Source of the DNA: Prosthecobacter algae
GTDB taxonomy: Bacteria > Verrucomicrobiota > Verrucomicrobiia > Verrucomicrobiales > Verrucomicrobiaceae
Length of the DNA stretch: 64,000 nt
Assembly: GCF_039542385.1 (NCBI RefSeq)
Contig: NZ_BAABIA010000012.1
Span: 62,001 to 126,000, forward strand
Direction: 5' to 3'
The position numbers were made by a program, and so were the translations under genes. The notes beneath the pieces are model-generated. The model was not told the origin of the DNA, did not search any database, and saw only the letters and a list, made by a program, of their open reading frames with translations. This document shows, one piece after another, positions 16,986 through 25,421 of this stretch. Positions within the stretch are counted from its first letter, which is position 1; every line of letters starts with the position of its first letter.

Positions 16986-18941
16986 TTATACAACAAAAAA
17001 GAAAGTCGAACCCACATTCAGTTCAGAATCGGCCCAGACCCGCCCGCCATGGCGGCGGACCACCCGCTGCACCGTCGCCAGGCCGATGCCGGTGCCAGGA
17101 AATTCCACCATCGAATGCAGCCGCTGAAAGGCCCCGAACAGCTTCGTCGCATAGCGCATGTCAAATCCCACTCCGTTGTCCCGAACGTGGCAGATCTTTT
17201 CCCCCGCAGGTCCAGGCGACTGGCCCACCTCAATGCGCGCCTTCGGATTTTTCGATGTGAACTTCCAGGCATTCTCCAGCAGATTTTCCAGCAGCACATG
17301 CATCAGCGCCGAATCTGCCGTCACCACGATTTCCGGCTGCACCACCCACTCCACCAGGCGTTCTGGCTCACGCTGCTTCAACTGCGCCAGGATGGATTCC
17401 GCCTGCAGGCTGAGGTTCACCTGTTCCAGATGCATCTCCGCCCGGGTCAGGCGGGAAAGCTTTAGCAGATCGTCGATGAGGTACCCCATCCGGTCAGCCG
17501 CCCGGCGTACCCTCAGCAGGTAGCTCTGCGCCGTCTCGTCCAGCACCGCCTTGGAATGCTCCTCCAGCGCTTGGGCAAAACCTGATATGCCCCGCAAGGG
17601 TGCCCGCAGATCATGCGAGACCGAGTAACTAAAGGCCTCCAGTTCCTGGTTGGTCGCATCCAGTTGAGTGGCACGCTCCAGCAGCGTCTCATTCAGTTGG
17701 CGGATCTCCACCTGCACCCGCTTCTGCTCTGTCACATCCCGGGCCGTCGCATAAATGAGGCCCGTCTCAGCCAGGTAGTGAGACTTCCACCACAACCAAC
17801 GGTAGGAACCATCTTTGCTCAGATACCGATTTTCAAAATGCAAGGAAGGCTCCCCCGAATGGATCTTCTCCACCTCCTTCAAGGTGCGTTCCTTATCCTC
17901 AGGATGGACATACTCCATGAAGCCATTTTGCATCAGTTCCTCGACCGGATGCCCCAAGATGTCACTGAAGGCCTGATTGATTCTTTTGAAGCGGCCATCC
18001 TTGCCTGAAATGCACAGCAGATCCACGGACAGGCTGAAAAAGCGTTCCAATTCATCCTCCATCCTGCGCCGCGCCTTGTCAGCGCGATGCAGCGAACGCG
18101 CGCTCCACCAGATAAGCCCCCAGACGATCAAAATCGCCATGACAGTGTAAAGCGTCGTGCCCATTTCCGCCTCGAAAAGACCATGCCGCTCGCCCGCCAG
18201 CCGCAGCCAGCCCAGCAACACCAGCGCCGGCAGCAGAATGGGCAGCATGAGCCGCACCAGTGCCCCGCCGGGGCTTTCGCTCAAGATCAGCCGCACCCAT
18301 CCCCGGTCACGCCGCGCCATCAGCAGACCGATGGCCAACAGATGAAACACCACCGCCGTCGGCAACGCCATGGGAACGAAAGACACCACACCATAGAGCC
18401 AAGACGCCTGATAAAGGTAGCCTAGCAACGCCAGCATCGAAATGAAGCCGATCAGTAGGGCAAATACCTCCGTCAGCCGTAGGCCGCGCCGTGAAGTACG
18501 GTTCATCAGCAGCAGACCACAGCCCAGAAAAACAAAATTCAGCGCCGCATTGGGCGACATCCGGTTGGGCTGTCCAGCCAGATCCGTCGCCAGCTTGTCT
18601 GCAAACAGCCATTGATCGATCCCCACTTCCCACTCGAACACATACCCCATCAGTCGCCAAAAGCCGATCAGCAGAATCACCAAAGCCAGGGCTTTAGGCC
18701 AAAATCTTGGCTGCGGCGCGGCCTCCGTGCCATGCAGCCAGAGAGAGCCTCCGCCCAGCACGAAGGCAAGGGCCGTTACCGGATTCATCGAAATAGTTCC
18801 AGGCAAAATGCGCCTGATCGTATCCAGATCCCAGATCCAGCCCACCAGCGTCAGGACCCCGGCCAGGATCGCCACCCAACTCACCATGGGTGCGACCTTG
18901 CTAGGCAACGAATGAAATGATCCTCTTAACCCACTGGCCAT
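16986..18941 (-). CDS. Membrane sensor histidine kinase with PAS domain
   Basis: 651 residues. The N-terminal half (about 15-285) holds about seven to eight hydrophobic helices (for example SWVAILAGVLTLVGWIW, LALVILLIGFWRLMGYVF, LLIGFISMLALLGYLY), a MASE-like integral membrane sensor. A PAS/PAC domain follows (about 300-420: FSLSVDLLCISGKDGRFKRI, YATARDVTEQK). HisKA has SYSVSHDLRAPLRGISG (phospho-His about 442), and the HATPase has LLENAWKFT, VRDNGVGFDM and GTGIGLATVQRV. All catalytic boxes are intact. It is the first gene of the minus-strand relay operon; its promoter should lie in the 127-bp AT-richer gap at 18942-19068. The signal sensed is unknown. Confidence 0.92.
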   Translation of the reverse strand: MASGLRGSFHSLPSKVAPMVSWVAILAGVLTLVGWIWDLDTIRRILPGTISMNPVTALAFVLGGGSLWLHGTEAAPQPRFWPKALALVILLIGFWRLMGYVFEWEVGIDQWLFADKLATDLAGQPNRMSPNAALNFVFLGCGLLLMNRTSRRGLRLTEVFALLIGFISMLALLGYLYQASWLYGVVSFVPMALPTAVVFHLLAIGLLMARRDRGWVRLILSESPGGALVRLMLPILLPALVLLGWLRLAGERHGLFEAEMGTTLYTVMAILIVWGLIWWSARSLHRADKARRRMEDELERFFSLSVDLLCISGKDGRFKRINQAFSDILGHPVEELMQNGFMEYVHPEDKERTLKEVEKIHSGEPSLHFENRYLSKDGSYRWLWWKSHYLAETGLIYATARDVTEQKRVQVEIRQLNETLLERATQLDATNQELEAFSYSVSHDLRAPLRGISGFAQALEEHSKAVLDETAQSYLLRVRRAADRMGYLIDDLLKLSRLTRAEMHLEQVNLSLQAESILAQLKQREPERLVEWVVQPEIVVTADSALMHVLLENLLENAWKFTSKNPKARIEVGQSPGPAGEKICHVRDNGVGFDMRYATKLFGAFQRLHSMVEFPGTGIGLATVQRVVRRHGGRVWADSELNVGSTFFFVV

Positions 18942-19068
18942 GGGTAACAGCAGCAGGGTATTTGATGGAGGTCAAGTCCATACAAGTCGTCGACCGACGT
19001 ATTTCCCAAAGATTAAATCTAGGAATAAAGTGTAATTCAAAATTCCCGTAACGACTCCAGTTTCCGTC

Positions 19069-20811
19069 TCAGCTCAGACCATGATGGCCGTGAGAGGCCA
19101 GCGCACGATTGGCCACAGCCAGCAAATCATTCATCCCAAAAGGTTTTGGCAGGTAATTCGTGCCGATCTCCAGCTCTGCAAACTGATGCACAGCACGATG
19201 GCCGCTGGTGTAAATCACCGGCACCGAACCATCCTGCTCCTGAATCGCATGGCCCAAGGCTACCCCATTGGCACCGCCCGGCATGTTGATGTCCGTAATC
19301 AGAAGCTTGATGCTGCTGCGATACTGGCACCATTGCTGCCAGGCTTCATCCGCACTTTTGGCGACTAGCACACGATGTTTTTCAGTGGCCAGCACCTGGC
19401 TCATGATCATGCAGATCGTATCATCATCATCCACCACCAGCACGGTGGAAGGCTGCACCGCCGGCAGTGGCTCCGCCGGGGCCAGCACAGGGACCACCAA
19501 CTCTGGCACAGCCAGTGTTTCCTTCTGGCTCTGGGCCAAGGGAAAGATCATTTGATAACTGCGGATCATTCCTGGCAGCAGGGTCACATTCAGGGCACCG
19601 CCAGCCGCCTGCAACGTGCGCTGGATCCAGGCCAGGCGATTGTCTGCGGCACGTTGCACCGTCGAGGGCAGTTCCACCACCACACGACGAGGGTCGGGCC
19701 CTGCCACCGTTTCATCGGCCGGGTTCGGATCCTCAATGGTCAGCATCACATATTCGCCATGTTTGGCATCTGGGAAGAGACGGGCATACTTGCTTCCCGT
19801 CTGGTGCTGTACCTTGCTGGTCGAGAGCTGCAAAACACCGCCATTTGGCATCAGGTTCCGGGCATGCAATGCCACATTGATAATGAGCTGGCTCACCTCC
19901 GCCGGAGAGGCCCAGACAGGGGGCAGCACCGCAGCATGGTTGACTTCCAAGGCAATGTGCTCGCCCAAGGTCTTGCTGAGCAACATCACTTCATCATCCA
20001 CCGCAAGGGCCAGATCAAGGGCCACAGGGGCACTTTCTTCTTCCGGAGTAAAAGAGACGAGTTTCTTCGAGAGGGCCGATGCATTGCGCGCCGTCTCCAT
20101 CACCTGCGTCAGCAAGTCCACCACCGCAGGCAGATCTCCCGCCTGCTGCATGGCCATGTCCATCTGGCTCTGGATAACGGTGAGCACGTTGTTAAACTCG
20201 TGGGAAATGCCCGCTGCCAGACTGCCCACCACCTCCAGGTGCATGGAACTCCCACCTTCGATCCCGACATCGGGCACAGGAGCCGTATTCGGAGCCGCCT
20301 CCGGCCTTGCCTTAGCGGCCTCCATTTCAGCCACCTTTTGCCCAGACTGCCAGACGGCCAGCATGAGCTTCATCGTCTGGTAAACCTGCGCCAGTGAGGC
20401 TGGCATCTGCAAAAAGGTCAGCCGAGGGCTGTGCGTGATCAAGTCCAGCAGCGGCTTTGACAGGGACGCTCCATCCGCAAGCAGCACAATGATGCCAATC
20501 GTCGGCTCGGCATAATAGAGGGCATTGAGGATCTGCTCTGCCTTGGACTCCGTACCGGGCTGCAAATCCACGATCACAGTCGCGATGGGGCGGTCTCCGA
20601 GGCGGCTGCGCACCACCGTATCCACCACTTGATAATCCAGTGCCTGAAACACCAGCCGCTGCTGTGGACGAAAAAGACCTCCGCTTTCAGCCACCCCTTC
20701 ACTCTGGGTCACATGCTGAAGAGGCTGTAGCAACCGAAGTGTTGCCTCAGAAGCTGTGGCAATCAGCACCTGATATTTGGCAGCGCTTGGATTCGGCTGG
20801 GATATTTGCAT
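19069..20811 (-). CDS. Hybrid histidine-kinase-like protein with degenerate ATPase domain and receiver
   Basis: 580 residues. An N-terminal receiver-like domain (about 10-150) lacks a clear phospho-Asp. A HisKA segment has GSLAAGISHEFNNVLTVI (His about 205). An HATPase-like segment (about 275-435) keeps LMPNGGVLQLSTSKV and GEYVMLTIED, but its N-box reads NVALHARN instead of NLxxNARD. The G1 box (DTGxGM) is replaced by EDPNPADE, and the F and G2 boxes are absent. The C-terminal receiver is normal (LVVDDDDTICMI, Asp about 506 in LLITDINMPGG, LPKPFG). ATP binding therefore looks lost and the protein may be a phosphatase or phosphotransfer scaffold. It is transcribed alone, separate from the relay operon. 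Confidence 0.85.
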   Translation of the reverse strand: MQISQPNPSAAKYQVLIATASEATLRLLQPLQHVTQSEGVAESGGLFRPQQRLVFQALDYQVVDTVVRSRLGDRPIATVIVDLQPGTESKAEQILNALYYAEPTIGIIVLLADGASLSKPLLDLITHSPRLTFLQMPASLAQVYQTMKLMLAVWQSGQKVAEMEAAKARPEAAPNTAPVPDVGIEGGSSMHLEVVGSLAAGISHEFNNVLTVIQSQMDMAMQQAGDLPAVVDLLTQVMETARNASALSKKLVSFTPEEESAPVALDLALAVDDEVMLLSKTLGEHIALEVNHAAVLPPVWASPAEVSQLIINVALHARNLMPNGGVLQLSTSKVQHQTGSKYARLFPDAKHGEYVMLTIEDPNPADETVAGPDPRRVVVELPSTVQRAADNRLAWIQRTLQAAGGALNVTLLPGMIRSYQMIFPLAQSQKETLAVPELVVPVLAPAEPLPAVQPSTVLVVDDDDTICMIMSQVLATEKHRVLVAKSADEAWQQWCQYRSSIKLLITDINMPGGANGVALGHAIQEQDGSVPVIYTSGHRAVHQFAELEIGTNYLPKPFGMNDLLAVANRALASHGHHGLS

Positions 20812-20842
20812 ATCAAAAGAATAATTTCGTTATTATTTGATA
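20811..20842. promoter_or_regulatory. AT-rich inverted repeat at the start codon of the degenerate kinase gene
   Basis: TATCAAAAGAATAA and TTATTATTTGATA form near-perfect inverted arms around TTTCG, directly abutting the start codon at 20809-20811. This could be an operator or a 5'-leader hairpin covering the ribosome-binding region. No Shine-Dalgarno sequence is visible there. Confidence 0.5.
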
Positions 20843-20957
20843 CAAATAGAATTTTCATAACACTACACAATACATCCCTGAGATTCTTCAGGATGCTAGC
20901 CGAGCTCCTTACGCGTCATTTTAGCCGACACCCCCTCATCCTTTCACCTAACCGCCT

Positions 20958-22940
20958 TTATGAAATCGGCTCCACCTTAAAAATGTGCAAGCTGGTGCCA
21001 TCGGGATTTAGCGAAACGAAGTTGTCCCCTCCACGCCATTCATAGACGCCGCCATACATCAGGTCGCGCACCCGGTAGGGCTGATCGTGGTTGAGGCCCA
21101 GGCCAGCCAAATTCAGGCGTACCATGGACGACACCGGGGAATGGCCGTTCAAGCTCACCACACAGAGGATGCGATTGCTGAAGTCTGGCGTTGCCTTGCT
21201 GTAGCAGATCACCTGATCATGATCCGCCCCGTGAAAGACGAGGTTGTCGTACAGATGCATGGCTGGGTTATCCCGGCGGATCGCATTCAGACGGGCAATG
21301 AAGCCTTTGATGTTGCCTGGAGCATTGTAATCACGCTGGCGGAGCTGGAACTTTTCTGAATCCAGATACTCCTCTTTGCCGGGCAGGGCTTCGTTTTCGC
21401 AGAGCTCATAGCCCGCGTACATCCCCCACGTACTGGAAAGCGTGGCCGCCAGGGCAGCGCGCAGACGGAACATGCTGGCAGGTGCATTTTGCAGGTAGAA
21501 GGGGTGAATGTCCGGTGTATTGGGCCAGAAATTCCCTCGGTAGTACCAGCGCATCTCCCCCTGCATCAGCTCCTGGGCGTACTCGGTAAGGCCCGCCTTG
21601 TCCTCGCGCCAAGTGAAATAGGTGTAGCTTTGCGTGAAGCCGATCTTGCCCAGCACCTGCATCATCCTCGGTTTAGTAAAGGCCTCCGCCAGGAAGATCA
21701 CGCTCGGGTCTTTACGATGAACGGTGCTGATCAGTTCTTCCCAAAATGACACGGGCTTGGTGTGCGGATTGTCCACACGGAAGATTTTCACCCCTTTGTC
21801 CACCCAGAAAAGCACCACGTCGATGAGCTCACGCCACAGGTTCTTCCAGTCCGCGCAATGGAAATTGATCGGGTAAATGTCCTGGTACTTTTTCGGCGGA
21901 TTCTCCGCATAGCGGATGCTGCCATCGGGCCGCTGGTAGAACCAATCTGGGTGATCTTTCACGTACGGATGATCGGGGGAGCAGTTGATGGCAAAATCCA
22001 GTGCGATCTCCAGGCCACGTTTGTTAGCCTCGCCAACCAGCCAGACAAAGTCCTCCACCGTGCCAAGCTGGGGCTCCACATCGCGGTGCCCTCCGGCTGG
22101 CCCGCCAATGGCCCAGGGGCTGCCCACATCGCCCTCATAGGCGATGAGGGTGTTATTTTTCCCCTTCCTGGCCGTGATGCCAATGGGGTGGATGGGCGGG
22201 AAGTAAAGAGTATCAAAACCCATCGCCTTAGCATCCTCTAGGCGCGGCAGGCAGTCACGGAACTTGCTGTGCTTGTCCGCCCGGCCCTCAGCCCCACGCG
22301 GGAAAAACTCGTACCAGGCGGAAAAGCGTGCCCGCTCCCGCTCCACGATGACACGCAGCGGCTCGGAGACCGTCGAAAGCTCCCGGTCCGGGTAGCAGTC
22401 CACCAGGGCCTGCAAGTCTTCAGAAAGCAGCACCTCCATGACTTCCTGCGGCGGCAGTTGAGTCAGCAGCTCCGCCACCTCATCCATCTGCGCGCCGACA
22501 TTGGCAGCACCACCTGCCCGTGCACGCAGAGCGGCCTCGCGCAGCAACCGCGCACCTTCCAGCGCCTCCACCGGCACATCCGGATCCCCGGCCTGCACGC
22601 GGATGGCGAAGGTCTTTTTCCAGCCCCGGAAAGTGTCCGACCAAGCCTCCACCACATACTCCCAGCGGCCCATGGATTCAAACTGGCACCGGCCCTGCCA
22701 GCGATCATTCGCCAGGGCTTGCATGGGGGCCTCGGCCCAGCGGCGCGATCCGGCGAGGCGCCATTTCACCACCGCAGACATCACCACATGCCCGTCAGTA
22801 AAAATATCGCACCAGAGGTCCAGCGGTTCGCCAACGATGCGTTTGATCGCATGGCGGCCCCCTTCGATGCAGGGATAAAAGTTCTCGATGACAACGGTGG
22901 GAGCGTGGGCGGCGGGAGCAGGCATGAATGGATGCAACAT
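20958..22940 (-). CDS. glgE: Alpha-1,4-glucan:maltose-1-phosphate maltosyltransferase GlgE
   Basis: GlgE extends alpha-glucans with maltose 1-phosphate, a trehalose-linked route to glycogen. The protein (660 residues from the ATG at 22940, which has AGAGG upstream; an in-frame ATG at 23012 adds 24 low-complexity residues) starts with VVIENFYPCIEGGRHAIKRIVGE, typical of the GlgE N-terminal domain. Its GH13 barrel includes GFDTLYFPPIHPIG, RKGKNN, ALDFAINCSPDHPY, the nucleophile in KIFRVDNPHTKP and the acid/base Glu in FLAEAFTKP. A C-terminal beta domain follows. TreS, Pep2 and GlgB, the usual partners, are not in this window; the upstream neighbour is murG, 119 bp away. Assignment is firm. Confidence 0.95.
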   Translation of the reverse strand: MLHPFMPAPAAHAPTVVIENFYPCIEGGRHAIKRIVGEPLDLWCDIFTDGHVVMSAVVKWRLAGSRRWAEAPMQALANDRWQGRCQFESMGRWEYVVEAWSDTFRGWKKTFAIRVQAGDPDVPVEALEGARLLREAALRARAGGAANVGAQMDEVAELLTQLPPQEVMEVLLSEDLQALVDCYPDRELSTVSEPLRVIVERERARFSAWYEFFPRGAEGRADKHSKFRDCLPRLEDAKAMGFDTLYFPPIHPIGITARKGKNNTLIAYEGDVGSPWAIGGPAGGHRDVEPQLGTVEDFVWLVGEANKRGLEIALDFAINCSPDHPYVKDHPDWFYQRPDGSIRYAENPPKKYQDIYPINFHCADWKNLWRELIDVVLFWVDKGVKIFRVDNPHTKPVSFWEELISTVHRKDPSVIFLAEAFTKPRMMQVLGKIGFTQSYTYFTWREDKAGLTEYAQELMQGEMRWYYRGNFWPNTPDIHPFYLQNAPASMFRLRAALAATLSSTWGMYAGYELCENEALPGKEEYLDSEKFQLRQRDYNAPGNIKGFIARLNAIRRDNPAMHLYDNLVFHGADHDQVICYSKATPDFSNRILCVVSLNGHSPVSSMVRLNLAGLGLNHDQPYRVRDLMYGGVYEWRGGDNFVSLNPDGTSLHIFKVEPIS

Positions 22941-23022
22941 GGCCAGGAAGCCTCTTGATGCAAATGTGGCCTGCACGTCCCCCGCAGGTCTCTCGCGGGG
23001 CTCTGCCGCCATCTTAAAAGAA

Positions 23023-23050
23023 CCGCCTGCTGGCGCAGGCAGCTACAGCC
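23023..23050 (-). repeat. Dispersed intergenic palindromic repeat, copy 3
   Basis: On the minus strand this segment carries the same 21-bp core as copies 1 and 2 (23026-23046), followed by CGG instead of TGG. It starts 10-14 bp after the murG stop codon and is in the sense of murG, in the gap before glgE. Confidence 0.88.
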
Positions 23051-23059
23051 GATCCAACT

Positions 23060-24169
23060 TCACGAGCCTTTGACGATGAGATCCGCGATCTTTTCCGCCG
23101 AATTGCGCACGGCGATCTTATTCGCCGCGCGTTTCATTTCGTCGGATTTCTTCGGGTTCATCAGGATGTCGCGCACGGCATCGGCCAGGACATCTGCATT
23201 GATTTCTTTTTCCGTCAGCAGGCGGGCAGCCCCTTCCTTGGCAAAGACTTCGGCATTGCGGGTTTGGTGGTCATCCGCTGCAAAGGGATAGGGCACCAGC
23301 AGGCTGGGCACGCCAAAGTAGGCTAGCTCAGACATGGAGGAGGCCCCGCTGCGGGCGATGGCCAGATCCGCCACCCGGTAGGCCATGTCCATGCGATGGC
23401 AAAAAGCGGCCACATGCTGGGGCAGTGTAGGATGCTTGGCATACACATCCCGCACCTCTTCATAATCCGTCGGTCCGGCGATGTGCAGGACTTGGATGCC
23501 CATGCGCTCAAACTGTTCCAGCGTCATGCCCACCACACGGTTCACGCCACGGGCTCCCTGGCTGCCGCCCATGATGAGCAGGGTCTTCTTGGTCTTGTCC
23601 AGCTTGAAGAACTCGTAGGGATCATCCTTCGAAGTCGTGCGCATGGAACTGCGCACGGGCGTGCCCACCACGCGGACGTCGCCATGCTTCGGGAAGAACT
23701 CTTGGCAGGCATCCAACCCGCATAATACCGTGTCGGCATAGCGGGCGTTCAGCTTGTTGGCCTTGCCGGGGATGGCGTTGCTTTCATGGATCAGCGTGCG
23801 GCACTCTTCTTTTTTCCCCGCATACAGGGGGGCAAAGGAGGTGAAGCCACCCATGCCCAGCACCACGCTGACATCTTTTTCCCGGATGATTTTCCGGCAC
23901 TGGCTCATGCCTTTCCACAGCCCGGTGAGGAAGCCGATCATCTTCGGTGACCAGGGCTTGGGCATGGCCAAAAACGGCATCTTTTCAAAGCGCAGGTCCT
24001 TGTGACCGGAGGCGGCGATGGAATCAATCTTCTTTTCGCTGATGAGGAGGGTCACCTCATGGCCGCGAGCCGAGAGCACTTCACCGACGGCAATGCCGGG
24101 AAACAGGTGGCCGCCCGTGCCTCCACAGGCGATCAGCACGTGGATGGACTTCTTGGATTTGGATTTCAC
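23060..24169 (-). CDS. murG: UDP-N-acetylglucosamine--N-acetylmuramyl-(pentapeptide) pyrophosphoryl-undecaprenol N-acetylglucosamine transferase
   Basis: MurG makes lipid II from lipid I at the inner membrane face. 369 residues, normal length. It shows the N-terminal glycine loop IACGGTGGHLFPGIAVGE, LGMGGFTSFAPLYAG, HESNAIPGKANK, then the UDP-GlcNAc-binding half with LIMGGSQGARGVN and ARSGASSMSELAYFGVPSLLVPYPFAADDHQ. A lysine-rich start (KSKSKKSIHV) could help membrane contact. It is the last gene of the dcw operon here, 6 bp after ftsW; murC, murB, ddl, ftsQ, ftsA and ftsZ do not follow. Confidence 0.96.
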   Translation of the reverse strand: MKSKSKKSIHVLIACGGTGGHLFPGIAVGEVLSARGHEVTLLISEKKIDSIAASGHKDLRFEKMPFLAMPKPWSPKMIGFLTGLWKGMSQCRKIIREKDVSVVLGMGGFTSFAPLYAGKKEECRTLIHESNAIPGKANKLNARYADTVLCGLDACQEFFPKHGDVRVVGTPVRSSMRTTSKDDPYEFFKLDKTKKTLLIMGGSQGARGVNRVVGMTLEQFERMGIQVLHIAGPTDYEEVRDVYAKHPTLPQHVAAFCHRMDMAYRVADLAIARSGASSMSELAYFGVPSLLVPYPFAADDHQTRNAEVFAKEGAARLLTEKEINADVLADAVRDILMNPKKSDEMKRAANKIAVRNSAEKIADLIVKGS

Positions 24170-24175
24170 AGAGAT

Positions 24176-25351
24176 TCAAAGCTGGGGTGTCCAGCGGCGT
24201 TTTCTGCGGATCACAGGAAGCTGATCCCAGGTCAAATGGACGCCCTGGCGGTGGATGTTGATGAGGACCCCGACGGCCATCATGGCAGCCAGGAGGCTCG
24301 ACCCTCCATACGAGACGAAGGGGAGCGGCAATCCCTTATTGGGCAGCAAAGCAGTGGTTACGCCCATGTTCAAGAGCGCTTCGAGGGCGAGGAGAAAAGT
24401 CAGCCCGAAACCCAGCAGCTTGCCAAAGCGGTTCGGCGCATACGATGCGATGCACATGCCCGCAAAGGTGAGAAGGATGAAGGCCAGAACGGCCCCGCCC
24501 ACGCCCCAGAAGCCCAGTTCCTCCCCCACCATGGGAAAGATGAAGTCCGTGTGCGCCTCGGGCAGATAAGAAAGCTTCATGCGCCCCTCTCCCAGGCCAC
24601 GCCCCTCCAGGCCGCCGGAGCCAAAGGCCAGCTTGGAAATCCACTGCTGCAGGCCGAGGGTTTCCTTGTGCTTCTCCAGGTCAAAAATGATCATCACGCG
24701 CTCAAAGCGGTTCGGGGCCAGCTTGATCCCCGTCCACAGGGCTGCCAATGCCGTGCCGCCGATGACGGCCAGATAACGGAAACGAGTGCCTGCCACAAAC
24801 ATGATGCCAGCGCCGACAGCGGCGGAAACGGAGGCATTTCCCAGATCCACCTCCCCCCCGATAAGCCCGACGACGCCACCCAGAATCAGTCCCGGGAGGA
24901 TGAGGCCGTGCTTCAGCGTGCGCTCCAAATTTTCGTGGGAGGCAAACCACCCCGCCATGGCGACAATGAGCACCAGCTTGGCAAATTCCGAAGGCTGCAC
25001 GCGCATGCTGCCATAGCCGATCCAGCGCGCAGCGCCGTTCACACGCGCGGCAATGACTGGCTTGTAACCGAGGATCTGGGCCAGATGCCATTCATAACAG
25101 AGCAGCAGGCTGAAGGCGGCCCCGCCCAGCAGCCACCAACGCCAGCGAAACAACAGGTTATAATCCACCATGGCCATGACCACACAGCCGCCCATCGCCA
25201 CGCCCAGCCAGATGCCCTGACGCCACAAGGTGACATATTCTTCGCCCCCGCCTTCCTTGGTGAAAAAGCTTGTGCTGGCCAGCATGGTGATGCCCAGGCC
25301 AGTCAGCAGCGCGACGGCCAGCAGAAGAAGGAGGATGGATCGTTTGGCCAT
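24176..25351 (-). CDS. ftsW: SEDS-family peptidoglycan glycosyltransferase FtsW
   Basis: FtsW polymerises septal peptidoglycan with its partner FtsI/PBP3. 391 residues with about ten hydrophobic helices, starting SILLLLLAVALLTGLGITMLAS. It has the family hallmarks: the arginine/water-filled region ARVNGAARWIGYGSMRVQPSEFAKL (catalytic-site loop, read across 15-20 residue blocks) and PFVSYGGSSLL near the end. Position between murD/LysM and murG in a dcw cluster, with ftsI upstream in the same operon, supports FtsW rather than RodA or SpoVE. It starts 70 bp after the LysM gene. Confidence 0.92.
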   Translation of the reverse strand: MAKRSILLLLLAVALLTGLGITMLASTSFFTKEGGGEEYVTLWRQGIWLGVAMGGCVVMAMVDYNLLFRWRWWLLGGAAFSLLLCYEWHLAQILGYKPVIAARVNGAARWIGYGSMRVQPSEFAKLVLIVAMAGWFASHENLERTLKHGLILPGLILGGVVGLIGGEVDLGNASVSAAVGAGIMFVAGTRFRYLAVIGGTALAALWTGIKLAPNRFERVMIIFDLEKHKETLGLQQWISKLAFGSGGLEGRGLGEGRMKLSYLPEAHTDFIFPMVGEELGFWGVGGAVLAFILLTFAGMCIASYAPNRFGKLLGFGLTFLLALEALLNMGVTTALLPNKGLPLPFVSYGGSSLLAAMMAVGVLINIHRQGVHLTWDQLPVIRRKRRWTPQL

Positions 25352-25421
25352 GGGAGAAGAACCAAGTTCGAAGTGCAGACGATGACAAAGATGGCTGCCG
25401 CTGCGCAGCCCCGGGCAAGCT

